Shown in pieces: positions 30,204 to 38,460 of a stretch of 64,000 bases of DNA (position 1 is its first letter; the number at the start of each line of letters is the position of its first letter). Below the pieces are notes generated by a model. The model was not told where the DNA came from. It saw only the letters and a list, made by a program, of their open reading frames with translations, and made no database searches. Both the position numbers and the translations under genes were made by a program. The stretch comes from an uncultured Bacteroidales bacterium (lineage in GTDB: Bacteria > Bacteroidota > Bacteroidia > Bacteroidales > Paludibacteraceae), in contig CADCEV010000002.1 in NCBI GenBank assembly GCA_902800525.1, positions 31,695 to 95,694 of the forward strand. The letters are read 5' to 3'.

Positions 30204-30943
30204 ATTACAAACCGTATTTCCTTAAAATGATATTTTTTGCTTATGCCTTTTTGGTCTTCTAAAACTATCTCGCCGGTGGGACATATATCCGCTATTCGTG
30301 CCATAAAAACCTTCCTTCCTTGCACTTCGTCCCTTTGTACATTCATCGTGGGCTCGAGGCTCACTTCCCGCTCCACAAACGGCCAAAAGCCCTCGCGGCG
30401 GTATAAATGTGCGCGGTAATATGCCCGAATATCCTCTTTTACGGCACTTTGCACTTCCTTTAACAGCCTCTCCGCTACTTCTTCCACATCAAAATCTATG
30501 CCATAAATCTGTTTGAGCGAGACCGGATTCGGCGCATTGGAGCACCACTCTATTTGGTTCACATTCAAACCTATGCCCGCTATCGAATACTTCACATCAT
30601 TCCCGATAATCGCGTTCTCTATCAGTATTCCGGCTACTTTCTTGTCCCGCCAATAAATATCGTTCGGCCACTTGATGGTTAACTCACTAATCCCTAACTT
30701 GCTAATCATCCGGTGTACCGCCACACCGGTAATTACATTGAGTTCAAACAAATTCTGTCTCGGCGGTAACAAGATGGAGCACAGCAGGTTCTTTCCCTCT
30801 TCGCTTTCCCATCTGTTGCCGGTCTGGCCTCTTCCGGCAGTCTGAAAGTCCGTCCGCAGAAAGCACTCGCCTTCCGGCCACTCCCCTTTTGCAATCATCT
30901 CACGCATCAGGGTGTTCGTACTATTCGTCCGCTCAATAAACAA
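30200..30943 (-). CDS. birA: Biotin--[acetyl-CoA-carboxylase] ligase
   Basis: Activates biotin and attaches it to carrier proteins. 247 aa, the short form without a DNA-binding domain. The N-terminal ERTNSTN, the biotinyl-AMP loop TAGRGQTGNRW (GRGRxG variant), and KWPNDIYWRDKKVAGILIEN define the family. There is no ATG: an in-frame TAA immediately precedes a TTG at 30943, so TTG (or a nearby ATT) must start translation. That TTG lies in the last unit of a 7-bp TAATTGA array. Overlaps the CotH gene by 4 bases. Confidence 0.94.
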   Translation of the reverse strand: MFIERTNSTNTLMREMIAKGEWPEGECFLRTDFQTAGRGQTGNRWESEEGKNLLCSILLPPRQNLFELNVITGVAVHRMISKLGISELTIKWPNDIYWRDKKVAGILIENAIIGNDVKYSIAGIGLNVNQIEWCSNAPNPVSLKQIYGIDFDVEEVAERLLKEVQSAVKEDIRAYYRAHLYRREGFWPFVEREVSLEPTMNVQRDEVQGRKVFMARIADICPTGEIVLEDQKGISKKYHFKEIRFVI

Positions 30944-30965
30944 TTATCAATTATCAATTGTCAAT
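30944..30965 (-). repeat. 7-bp periodic array overlapping the birA start
   Basis: Minus-strand TAATTGA-type units (three) whose last copy supplies the TTG start codon of birA. Same unit family as the array before tRNA-Glu. Confidence 0.65.
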
Positions 30966-32340
30966 TCTCTTTTGTGAGGTCCAGCAAGTATTGTTGGATC
31001 ACATATTGTATATTCTTCGCTTTGCCCGGCGCGGAGTTGATCAGAATAGCAAAAACCCAGGTATCGCCGTTCGGCATGTCTATGTAGCCGGCGAAGTTCT
31101 TTGTACCGGCAATTGTACCGCTTTTGGCGTGAATACGTCCTTCCAAAGCCGTTCCGGGGCAAAGCGATTTGAGTGTGCCTGTCTTTCCGCTGACGGGTAA
31201 AGAAGCAATCCATGCTTCCTGGTTCTTACTGCGGGACATGATGGTCAGTAATTGCACAAAAGCCTTTGCGCTGATGGCATCCTGCGGCGCCAAACCGCAA
31301 CCGTCTTTGATGATGGCGTTTTGTACCGCCACTCCTCTGCGGCGCCAGTAGTCGCGTAGCAAGTCCTGACTGTTATGAATCGTGCCCGGCAGCGTGTAAC
31401 GCGTACCTAAATAACGGAACAACGCCTCTGCATACAAGTTATTGCTGTTGATGTTCGTTTCCTTGATCAACTCCGAGAGCGGCTCCGAGTAATGGATATA
31501 CAACTCATGCCGTTTGGGTAGCAAAGGATTGTAGTCCGGCAGGTAGTCCGCCTCACGCGCTACCGTTATTCCCGCTTCACGCAGTTTCGCCGTAAAATGC
31601 CGCGCCAAGAGCAAACCCGGATTAGGCAAATCACCTTTGACGCCGAATGTGCCCAAGTTGGAAGGAACGGCTCCGGTCAAATAGCGCTCGTTGCTGTACG
31701 GCAAACCGCTCACAAAAGCGCCATCGTACTGAATGCGGTCACAGCGGACGCGGTTGATAAACCGAATATCGTCCACTTGCGGCTCCGTTTTCATCACCGT
31801 AGCCACCGTTCCGGGCTCTCCGCTTTTGAGCACAATATTCATGGTGTTGCCATAATAATTGAGCGCGAATATGCCGGGTGCATAGTAGTTTCCCGCATCT
31901 TCGCAAAGCCAGCCGGGGTTTTGCGCTTCACCGTCCAACATCGTCATGTCGGCGATAATAGCGCCCTCAATGCGTTTGATCCCTGCCGCACGAACCGCTT
32001 TGATCCATTGCGTGAAGAATGCCGTTTTGCCTTGCCAGCCCAACGAAGGGTCACATCCTCCATGGACGTACAAATCACCATACAACACACCGTTTTCTAT
32101 GGATCCGGTGTATTCCAATATGGTGGGAAAACGAAAACCCGGTCCCATGGTCTCCAGACAAGCCGCTGTGGTGAGTAACTTCATCACGCTGGCAGGAGGC
32201 ACTACTTTGTCCGAACGATACTCATCAATTACCTCACCTGTCGTCATGTTTTGTACCAGCACAGACATATTCGCCTGTCCGGTAATAGGATGCGTGGTGA
32301 GGAAATTGATGGATAATAATATACTTACTAAAAATGTCAA
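30961..32340 (-). CDS. dacB: D-alanyl-D-alanine carboxypeptidase/endopeptidase (S13, PBP4-like)
   Basis: Periplasmic penicillin-binding protein that trims or cleaves peptidoglycan cross-links. 459 aa with a signal peptide in the first 22 residues. Active-site motifs are SVMK (SxxK, in VPPASVMKLLTTAA), SNN (in NINSNNLYAEALF), and KTG (in PVSGKTGTLKS). An in-frame TAA lies 9 bp before the TTG at 32340 and the signal peptide begins at that TTG, so the start is TTG rather than ATG. A degenerate 7-bp array precedes it. 17 bp separate its stop from birA. Confidence 0.94.
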   Translation of the reverse strand: MTFLVSILLSINFLTTHPITGQANMSVLVQNMTTGEVIDEYRSDKVVPPASVMKLLTTAACLETMGPGFRFPTILEYTGSIENGVLYGDLYVHGGCDPSLGWQGKTAFFTQWIKAVRAAGIKRIEGAIIADMTMLDGEAQNPGWLCEDAGNYYAPGIFALNYYGNTMNIVLKSGEPGTVATVMKTEPQVDDIRFINRVRCDRIQYDGAFVSGLPYSNERYLTGAVPSNLGTFGVKGDLPNPGLLLARHFTAKLREAGITVAREADYLPDYNPLLPKRHELYIHYSEPLSELIKETNINSNNLYAEALFRYLGTRYTLPGTIHNSQDLLRDYWRRRGVAVQNAIIKDGCGLAPQDAISAKAFVQLLTIMSRSKNQEAWIASLPVSGKTGTLKSLCPGTALEGRIHAKSGTIAGTKNFAGYIDMPNGDTWVFAILINSAPGKAKNIQYVIQQYLLDLTKEN

Positions 32341-32397
32341 CTCTCTACTTTAAACTTTTATACTTTCTACTAGAATACTTCTATAAACTATCAACTC
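32341..32397 (-). repeat. Degenerate 7-bp periodic array before dacB
   Basis: On the minus strand, about nine 7-bp units (GTTGAGA, GTTGATA, GTTTATA and diverged copies) stretch from the stop codon of the upstream gene to the TTG start of dacB. Confidence 0.5.
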
Positions 32398-34740
32398 TCA
32401 ACTAAGATACTCATGCATCGCGGCAGCGGCTTTGCGTCCGTCGCTCATGGCCAAGATTACCGTAGCGCCTCCGCGTACGATGTCTCCACCGGCAAAGAGC
32501 GTCGGAATAGCTGATTGCATGGACTCGTTCACCACGATCGTACCTTTCTTGCTGATTTCCAAGCCTTCTACGGAAGAAGGAATAAGCGGATTCGGGGATA
32601 CACCGACAGCCACAATCACCAAATCTACAGGGATAGTAACCGTCTTACCCTCTACCGGAACCGGTGAACGACGTCCCGACTCATCCGGCTCGCCCAATTC
32701 CATCACTTGCAGGACTGCTTCGGAGACACGTCCGTTCTCATCGGCATGGTACTCAATGGGATTATGAAGGGTCATAAACTCAATGCCCTCTTCTTTGGCA
32801 TGATGCACTTCCTCCACACGCGCCGGCATCTCCTCTTCGCTACGGCGATAGATGATCATTGCGCGCTCAGCGCCTAAGCGTTTTGCCGTACGAACCGCAT
32901 CCATGGCGGTGTTACCACCACCGATAACCGCTACGTTCTTGCCATACAATAACGGCGTGTCGGTCGCCTCGTTGGAAGCGTCCATTAAGTTCACACGCGT
33001 CAGGTACTCATTGCAGGAGAGCACACCGTTCAAGTTCTCGCCCGGGATATTCATAAAGCGCGGCAGACCTGCTCCCGAGCCCACAAAGAAGCCCTTGAAG
33101 CCTTGCTCCTCCAGCTCTTTGACACTAATGGTCTTACCGATGATCGTGTCTGTATGGAACTGCACGCCGAGTTTGCGAAGACCGTCAATTTCAATATCAA
33201 CGATGCTGTTCGGTAAACGGAACTCCGGAATACCATACTTGAGCACACCGCCTATTTCGTGCAAAGCTTCGAATACATGTACCTCGTAGCCGTACTTGGC
33301 GGCATCTCCGGCAAAGGTCAAACCGGCAGGACCGCTACCCACTACGGCAATCTTCGTTGCCGGTTTATTGCAAGCTTTGCTTGCGTTTGCGGCTTCGCCT
33401 GTTTGAGGGTTGGAAATTGTTTGCGCATTGGCATAATCGGCGCAGAAACGCTCGAGGTAACCGATAGCTACCGGCTCATGCTTCATCTTATGGTGGATAC
33501 AGTTCGCCTCGCATTGTTTCTCCTGCGGGCAGACACGTCCGCAGACAGCAGGCAGCGAAGACGACTCCTTGATGATAGCCGCTGCGCCGAGCACGTCGCC
33601 GGATTCGAGTTTCTTGATGAAGCCCGGGATATTGATATTAACAGGGCAACCCTGCACACAAGTCGGGTTCTTGCAGTTGAGGCAACGATGGCTCTCGGTA
33701 ATCGCTTGCTCGAAGGTCAGACCTTGGTTCACTTCCTCATGCAGGCTCTTCACACGCACTTCCGGACGCAGTTCCGGCATCTTCACACGCGGTATTGCCA
33801 CACGGTCTTTTGGATTTCCCTCAAAGGGTTTTACCTCGGTTTGCCCCTGAGATACCTCCGATTTACCCCCGATTCGATTCTCTCTCGATAGTGTCTCGCT
33901 AGTCTGATTTGGCTTTCCGACGTGCTGCTTATAGGCTTCCAAAGCGGCGGTTTCTTCCGCTTTGTATGATTTCATGCGGCTGAGCATCTCATTCCAGTCC
34001 ACTCCGTGTGCGTCAAACTCGGGTCCATCGACGCAGACGAACTTCGTTTTGCCTCCCACGGTGACACGGCATGCACCGCACATACCTGTTCCATCCACCA
34101 TGATCGTGTTGAGCGATGCTTCGGTGGGGATATTGTATTTGGCGGTGGTGAGGGAAACGAATTTCATCATGATCGCCGGGCCGATGGTGATACATTTGTC
34201 CACTTTCTCGCGGTTGATCACTTCTTCCACGCCGAGGGTAACAACACCTTGTTTTCCCATCGAACCGTCATCGGTCATAACGATCAGTTCGTCCGACCAT
34301 TGTGCCAGTTCGTCTTTGAGGATGATGAGGTCTTTGTTGCGTGCAGCGAGGACGGTGATCACTTTGTTACCGGCTTTTTTGAGCGCCTCTGCAATCGGTA
34401 ACATAGGCGCGGCTCCTACGCCTCCGCACGCGCACACGACCGTTCCATAATTCTCTATGCGCGTAGCGCGCCCGAGCGGACCCACGATGTCATGGAGAGA
34501 TTCGCCCGGCTCCATAGCCAGCAGTTTATGGGTAGAAACACCTATTTGCTGCACTACGAGGGTGATGGTTCCTTTTTCAATATCTGCGCCGGCGATGGTC
34601 AATGGGACACGCTCTGACTGAGCGTCCACACGGATGATGACAAAATGTCCGGCTCTACGGCTACGCGCAATGAGCGGAGCTTCGACTACGAGCTCCGCTA
34701 CATTAGGCGAGAAAAATCTTTTGGAAATGATCTTATTCAT
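32398..34740 (-). CDS. Fused NfnA/NfnB-like oxidoreductase (PyrK-like + GltD-like)
   Basis: 780 aa. Residues 1-285 are a ferredoxin-NADP reductase/PyrK-like domain with FAD and NAD sites and a Cys cluster DGTGMCGACRV for a [2Fe-2S] centre. Residues about 310-780 match the glutamate-synthase small chain: a ferredoxin-like CxxCxxxC region (HRCLNCKNPTCVQGCPVNI and PAVCGRVCPQEKQCEANC), FAD motif VGSGPAGLTFAGDAAKYG and NADPH motif VIGGGNTAMDAVRTAKRLGA. Such fusions are annotated as sulfide dehydrogenase/NADPH-dependent glutamate synthase and resemble bifurcating NfnAB, which links NADH, NADPH and ferredoxin. No large GltB subunit is nearby, favouring an Nfn role. Confidence 0.9.
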   Translation of the reverse strand: MNKIISKRFFSPNVAELVVEAPLIARSRRAGHFVIIRVDAQSERVPLTIAGADIEKGTITLVVQQIGVSTHKLLAMEPGESLHDIVGPLGRATRIENYGTVVCACGGVGAAPMLPIAEALKKAGNKVITVLAARNKDLIILKDELAQWSDELIVMTDDGSMGKQGVVTLGVEEVINREKVDKCITIGPAIMMKFVSLTTAKYNIPTEASLNTIMVDGTGMCGACRVTVGGKTKFVCVDGPEFDAHGVDWNEMLSRMKSYKAEETAALEAYKQHVGKPNQTSETLSRENRIGGKSEVSQGQTEVKPFEGNPKDRVAIPRVKMPELRPEVRVKSLHEEVNQGLTFEQAITESHRCLNCKNPTCVQGCPVNINIPGFIKKLESGDVLGAAAIIKESSSLPAVCGRVCPQEKQCEANCIHHKMKHEPVAIGYLERFCADYANAQTISNPQTGEAANASKACNKPATKIAVVGSGPAGLTFAGDAAKYGYEVHVFEALHEIGGVLKYGIPEFRLPNSIVDIEIDGLRKLGVQFHTDTIIGKTISVKELEEQGFKGFFVGSGAGLPRFMNIPGENLNGVLSCNEYLTRVNLMDASNEATDTPLLYGKNVAVIGGGNTAMDAVRTAKRLGAERAMIIYRRSEEEMPARVEEVHHAKEEGIEFMTLHNPIEYHADENGRVSEAVLQVMELGEPDESGRRSPVPVEGKTVTIPVDLVIVAVGVSPNPLIPSSVEGLEISKKGTIVVNESMQSAIPTLFAGGDIVRGGATVILAMSDGRKAAAAMHEYLS

Positions 34741-34888
34741 AAAGATATTTACGATTTAACGATTGACGATTGACGATTTATGTACGATTAGCCGCTTCGC
34801 GGGATTTACGATTTACGCTACTGACAATCGTCAATAATAATCAATCGTAAATAACTCGTACCTCGTCAATCGTCTAATCGTCAATTAA
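34741..34888 (-). repeat. 7-bp periodic arrays before the Nfn-like gene
   Basis: Minus-strand ATCGTCA, ATCGTTA and AATCGTA units fill much of this 148-bp gap, ending at the ATG. The last segment before the start, AAATCGTAAATATC, is nearly identical to that before deoC. Confidence 0.7.
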
Positions 34889-35770
34889 TTAGAAATACTT
34901 TGTCTCTTTTCCGACGATAGAGGAAAGGAGGTTGTTTGCCAGACGTGAAGCGCCGAAACGGAAGGATTCGTTGTTAAGCCATTCTTGTCCGAGGATTTCC
35001 TTCACGAGCGTATAGTGTTGAACCGCCTCTTCGGTGGTAGAAACGCCGCCGGCAGGTTTGTAACCCATCTTAATGCCCGTCTTCTCGCGCCAAGCCTTGA
35101 TAGCGTTGCACATGATGAACGTAGCTTCCGGAGTAGCGTTCACAGCGATCTTGCCGGTAGAGGTCTTGATGAAATCGCAACCTGCCGCCATAGCGAGGAT
35201 AGAAGCCTTCCAGATGTTCTCTGCGCTTTTCAAAAGACCCGTTTCGAGGATCACTTTGAGGTGCTTGTCGCCACAAACGGCTTTGAGTTCAGCAATTTCA
35301 TCGAAGCAGTCCTGATAGCGGCCTTCGAGGAATTTACCCACGGAAAGGACGATATCAATCTCCGTCGCGCCGGCTCTGAGCGCCAGCGCGGTCTCGGCGA
35401 TCTTGACCTCCAGGAAACTCTGCGAGCTGGGGAACACACCACTTACGCAAGCGATATTGAATTTCGGATCGTTCAGCGCTTTGCGTACATATTCCGCCAT
35501 AGCGGGATAGACGCAGATAGCCGCTACGTTCGGAATACCCGGGAAATCTTTCTCAAAGTTATTCACCGCGTTCGCCATTTTCTCCACTTTCGCGATGGTG
35601 TCATCGGCACTCAGGGTAGTGTAGTCTATCTGATGGAGACATTGTTTCCACACTTCCACATTGTTGTTCTCGGCAAAATGTTTTGCTTCGATTTCTTCCA
35701 CTTGAGCTTTTACTTGCTCATCCGTAAACGGGCAGGGATACTGCGCGAATAATTCTTCAAACTTATCCAT
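34889..35770 (-). CDS. deoC: Deoxyribose-phosphate aldolase
   Basis: Cleaves 2-deoxyribose-5-phosphate to glyceraldehyde-3-phosphate and acetaldehyde in deoxynucleoside breakdown. 293 aa, the longer DeoC class. The Schiff-base Lys lies in CDFIKTSTGK (about residue 205), with VLSVGKFLEG, LKVILETGLL and KPAGGVSTTEEA as further barrel motifs. It lies between psd and the Nfn-like gene on the same strand, separated from both by A/T repeats. Confidence 0.97.
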   Translation of the reverse strand: MDKFEELFAQYPCPFTDEQVKAQVEEIEAKHFAENNNVEVWKQCLHQIDYTTLSADDTIAKVEKMANAVNNFEKDFPGIPNVAAICVYPAMAEYVRKALNDPKFNIACVSGVFPSSQSFLEVKIAETALALRAGATEIDIVLSVGKFLEGRYQDCFDEIAELKAVCGDKHLKVILETGLLKSAENIWKASILAMAAGCDFIKTSTGKIAVNATPEATFIMCNAIKAWREKTGIKMGYKPAGGVSTTEEAVQHYTLVKEILGQEWLNNESFRFGASRLANNLLSSIVGKETKYF

Positions 35771-35799
35771 AATGATATTTACGATTTGACGATTTACAA
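35771..35799 (-). repeat. 7/8-bp periodic array before deoC
   Basis: Minus-strand AATCGTCA and AATCGTAA units end at the deoC ATG. Related to the array at 34741-34888. Confidence 0.6.
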
Positions 35800-35800
35800 T

Positions 35801-36484
35801 TTATTCATTGGCGAGACGGCCGATGATGGTTTCGTTGCCACGGACGGCTTCTCCCACGGCTACGAACATCTCCGTGTCCAGCGGCAGGTACATATCCACG
35901 CGCGAGCCGAGTTTGATGAATCCGAGGTGGGTGTTCCTGTGCGCTTCATGTCCGGGCTTGGCGTACGTCACAATGCGTCTTGCCATCGCTCCGGCGATCT
36001 GACGAACAGCTATCTGCACTTTCGAAGGCGTCTCAATAACCACGAGCGAACGCTCGTTCTCTGTGGATGATTTAGGAAGCCAAGCGCCTTTGTGGCGGCC
36101 TTTCTGATGCTCGGAAACGAGCACTTTGCCCTCAATAGGATACCAGTTGGCATGTACGTTAAACGGAGACATGAAGATAGAAACTTGCAGTTTCTTCTCA
36201 TGGAAATACTCGTTTTCTTCGGTCGGCTCCACCACTACCACGCGTCCGTCCGCCGGAGCGATGATGAAATTAGGGTCATCGATCTCCAGGATTCGTACCG
36301 GATTGCGGAAGAAATAGGTCACGAAGACCAACAAAACCGCTGTCAAAGCCAACGAAATAGCCAAAATCCACTCCGCCGGATGGAGTAAGTAGAGCGATAA
36401 ATTCAAGATAAAAAGCACCAAAACGGTGATACAGATCAGGTTTCTGCCCTCTCTGTGAATGCGGGGATGTCTCATTATTGCCAT
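35801..36484 (-). CDS. psd: Phosphatidylserine decarboxylase family protein
   Basis: Makes phosphatidylethanolamine from phosphatidylserine at the inner membrane. 227 aa, the short Psd type. Two hydrophobic spans near the N-terminus (about 15-65) precede the catalytic domain: FIIAPADGRVVVVEP, FMSPFNVHANWYPIEG with the catalytic His, and the pyruvoyl self-cleavage site FIKLGSRVD (LGS form), where the Ser becomes the pyruvoyl group. The start overlaps the SRPBCC gene stop by 10 bases. Confidence 0.95.
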   Translation of the reverse strand: MAIMRHPRIHREGRNLICITVLVLFILNLSLYLLHPAEWILAISLALTAVLLVFVTYFFRNPVRILEIDDPNFIIAPADGRVVVVEPTEENEYFHEKKLQVSIFMSPFNVHANWYPIEGKVLVSEHQKGRHKGAWLPKSSTENERSLVVIETPSKVQIAVRQIAGAMARRIVTYAKPGHEAHRNTHLGFIKLGSRVDMYLPLDTEMFVAVGEAVRGNETIIGRLANE

Positions 36485-36906
36485 TGATTATAAGGGAACT
36501 GAGCCAGCATGTCGGCTGCTTGGTCCAATCCGGTTTGCAGTTTCTTTTCCACCATCATTTTGAACATAAAAGGAATGTCCGCCTTGACGGTCAGTTTCAG
36601 CCTCGTGTCGGTCGGGCTCACTTCTTTCATCTGGATCCACATGTTCGCATCCATCGGAATACCTTCCATACCGAACTTAACGGTGTCATTCTCGATGCGA
36701 TCGACGATGGCGATAGTGAATTTCTGCGCCAAACCGTCCACTTTGATACGTACACGGTCCGGCTCAATCTCCATTTCCTGGATCTTGTCCTTCGGCATTA
36801 GGTCTTTGACCCGTTCCAAACTTTGCATGTCGCTCAACACACGATAAATCTGCGCGGCAGAATACGGCGCAGAAGTGATTTTACTTTCGTATTTCGACTG
36901 AGACAT
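36475..36906 (-). CDS. SRPBCC (START-like) family protein
   Basis: 143 aa, a polyketide-cyclase/START-like helix-grip fold. It opens SKYESKITSAPYSAAQIYRVLSDMQSLERVKDL and ends with an amphipathic helix LQTGLDQAADMLAQFPY, with TDTRLKLTVKADIPFMFKMM in between. Such small single-domain proteins bind hydrophobic ligands; the ligand here is unknown. It overlaps psd by 10 bases and is the first gene of that transcript, with a strong promoter at 36953-36984, so a link to phospholipid metabolism is plausible but inferred. Confidence 0.85.
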   Translation of the reverse strand: MSQSKYESKITSAPYSAAQIYRVLSDMQSLERVKDLMPKDKIQEMEIEPDRVRIKVDGLAQKFTIAIVDRIENDTVKFGMEGIPMDANMWIQMKEVSPTDTRLKLTVKADIPFMFKMMVEKKLQTGLDQAADMLAQFPYNQWQ

Positions 36907-36952
36907 TGGTCTATTTTGTTTTTAATTTGTAAACAATATATTGATTTGGGTG

Positions 36953-36984
36953 CAAAGGTAACACTTTTTTTGCATATATGCAAA
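36953..36984 (-). promoter_or_regulatory. Promoter of the SRPBCC-psd transcript
   Basis: Minus strand: -33 TTTGCATATATGCA (a perfect palindrome TTGCATATATGCAA), 20-bp gap, -7 TACCTTTG followed by CA. Confidence 0.88.
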
Positions 36985-36988
36985 TAAA

Positions 36989-37450
36989 TTATTGCTTTTG
37001 TAAGCGTTTTTGGTATTTTTGCACCTCCAAAGAGGTTCTTGCAATCCTTTTTTCCAGTTCTTTGATGTCAGAAATGACAATTTGCAGATGTCTGGCGGTC
37101 TCTGTTTTGGGGTCGTCGGAGTGCTCTATGCGTTTGCCATTCTGGTATAAAAGCAGTTCTTTGCCGTCATCCCGAACAAGAATCCGCAGGCCATTTTTGC
37201 CGTTGAGGACATAGTTGCCGTGGTCCTGGTACTTCTCGTTGCGCTCGTATTTGAAGAAGTGCAACAACGAATCGGAAACAGGAAGAAGCGAGTCCAGTTG
37301 GGCTTGGAAATAAGTAAGGGTCCGCTGTTGGTCAATGAGCGCAACAGAATCCCGAAGGTGCTTATCCGCCTTGTATTGTTCCGCCTTCGACGGACGGTTG
37401 CATGCCACGCACGCTAACGCGCATACACATATGATAAGGAGTTTTTTCAT
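36989..37450 (-). CDS. Small lipoprotein with helical ends
   Basis: 153 aa. Signal MKKLLIICVCALACVAC puts the lipidated Cys at 17. Two charged helical stretches, about 22-60 (KAEQYKADKHLRDSVALIDQQRTLTYFQAQLDSLLP) and 118-153 (LQIVISDIKELEKRIARTSLEVQKYQKRLQKQ), flank a short beta region NYVLNGKNGLRILVRDDGKELLLYQNGKRIE. No known family recognised. It overlaps the prsW stop by 4 bases and so is translated with it. Confidence 0.82.
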   Translation of the reverse strand: MKKLLIICVCALACVACNRPSKAEQYKADKHLRDSVALIDQQRTLTYFQAQLDSLLPVSDSLLHFFKYERNEKYQDHGNYVLNGKNGLRILVRDDGKELLLYQNGKRIEHSDDPKTETARHLQIVISDIKELEKRIARTSLEVQKYQKRLQKQ

Positions 37451-38148
37451 GCTAATCCTGCCTTGTAGTCATCGCGAAGCGCATAGACTTTCTGCTGGGC
37501 TGCTTTTTGAAGTTTAAAACAGAAATAGAAGAGAACCAACGTACTCAAGCCGGCGGCAACCGGATCGACAGAGCCCGACATAGCTATCGAGTCATACACG
37601 CCGTGCGCCATAACGGGCACTAACAGGGTCTTTACGGCATAGCCGGGCGTGTGTTTGATGAAATGGAAGACCGAGAAGTAATAGCCCATCATGATGGCGA
37701 AAGCATAGTGTCCGGGAACCGCCAGAAGCGCACGCATAGCGGCTACCGTGATCCATCCTTCGCCGCTTTGGAACACATAGAACACATTCTCGATGGCAGC
37801 AAATCCCAAACCCACACAAACGGCATAGACGATTCCGTCAAAACGTTCGTCGAAATAGGGGTTTTTGCGCAACACAAGCCAGAGCGCCAACAGTTTGGCG
37901 GTTTCTTCGGGCAAAGCGGCTACCAGAAACGCCTCTATCGTCGTGCCGAAAAGGGTGGTCGGACCGCCGGAGGGAAAGAGCACGTGCATGATCTGTTGCT
38001 CCACAAGCGCCACGGGAACACAGATAAGTACTCCGGCTAACACCGCGCGGAAGATCCATTTGCCCGGTTCCGGCTGAGGATCCTTCTTCCAAATATAAAT
38101 TCCTAATAGTACAGCAGGCAGTAACGCCGCAATAAGCATGAGGTACAT
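37447..38148 (-). CDS. prsW: PrsW-family intramembrane metalloprotease
   Basis: 233 aa, about seven membrane segments. Family motifs are in order: ALPEETAKLLALW (EExxK, about residue 79), GLGFAAIENVFYV (ExxxN, about 114), and VPGHYAFAI plus MAHGVYD for the metal-binding His residues. PrsW cleaves membrane-bound anti-sigma factors in Bacillus; relatives in Bacteroidetes have unknown substrates. Start could be the first ATG or one three codons later. It heads a two-gene transcript with the small lipoprotein; promoter at 38184-38215. Confidence 0.92.
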   Translation of the reverse strand: MYLMLIAALLPAVLLGIYIWKKDPQPEPGKWIFRAVLAGVLICVPVALVEQQIMHVLFPSGGPTTLFGTTIEAFLVAALPEETAKLLALWLVLRKNPYFDERFDGIVYAVCVGLGFAAIENVFYVFQSGEGWITVAAMRALLAVPGHYAFAIMMGYYFSVFHFIKHTPGYAVKTLLVPVMAHGVYDSIAMSGSVDPVAAGLSTLVLFYFCFKLQKAAQQKVYALRDDYKAGLA

Positions 38149-38183
38149 TGTGATTGGTTATTGGTTGTTTTCAAAATCGCGTG

Positions 38184-38215
38184 CAAAGTTACTGCTTTTT
38201 TTGCATATGTGCAAA
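38184..38215 (-). promoter_or_regulatory. Promoter of prsW
   Basis: Minus strand: -33 TTTGCACATATGCA, A-rich gap, GCAG then -7 TAACTTTG followed by CA; 20-bp spacing. Confidence 0.88.
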
Positions 38216-38253
38216 TATAAAGCCTGAAAAAGCGCATTTTTTGTGCATTTTCT

Positions 38254-38330
38254 TAAAAAACGGGACTGGTGTCCCTGCTTATCAGGCCATAGGATAACTA
38301 TCCGTGAGCAAGCTCCCGATAGCCGCTCAG
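38254..38330 (-). ncRNA. Candidate structured small RNA (minus strand)
   Basis: Read on the minus strand, the stretch has three consecutive stem-loops: CTATC-gg-GAG / CTC-acg-GATAG, TTATC / GATAA around a 9-nt loop, and GGGAC-acca-GTCCC followed by G and six T residues, an intrinsic terminator. It lies in the 306-bp gap between the divergent prsW and 38461 promoters and holds no ORF of note. A weak promoter-like pair (TTTG, 19 bp, CGAATTTG) precedes it. Not matched to any RNA family I know. It could instead be the remnant end of a lost gene. Confidence 0.35.
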
Positions 38331-38382
38331 TACGCACAAATTCGCGATAAATCGCTTTTTTTTCAAAAAAAATGCCCGAATG

Positions 38383-38414
38383 TTTGCATATGTGAAAAAT
38401 TTGTAGTAACTTTG
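38383..38414 (+). promoter_or_regulatory. Promoter of the OmpA/TPR lipoprotein gene
   Basis: -33 TTTGCATATGTGA, GTAG then -7 TAACTTTG followed by CA; 20-bp gap. Confidence 0.88.
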
Positions 38415-38460
38415 CAGCCGAATTGTGTAAATTACCTAATTTAACAAAAATTATATGCAT

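Noticed and set aside
38158-38460. 100-codon minus-strand ORF in the prsW/38461 gap
   Set aside because: It runs through two promoters and the stem-loop region and has no protein-like pattern.
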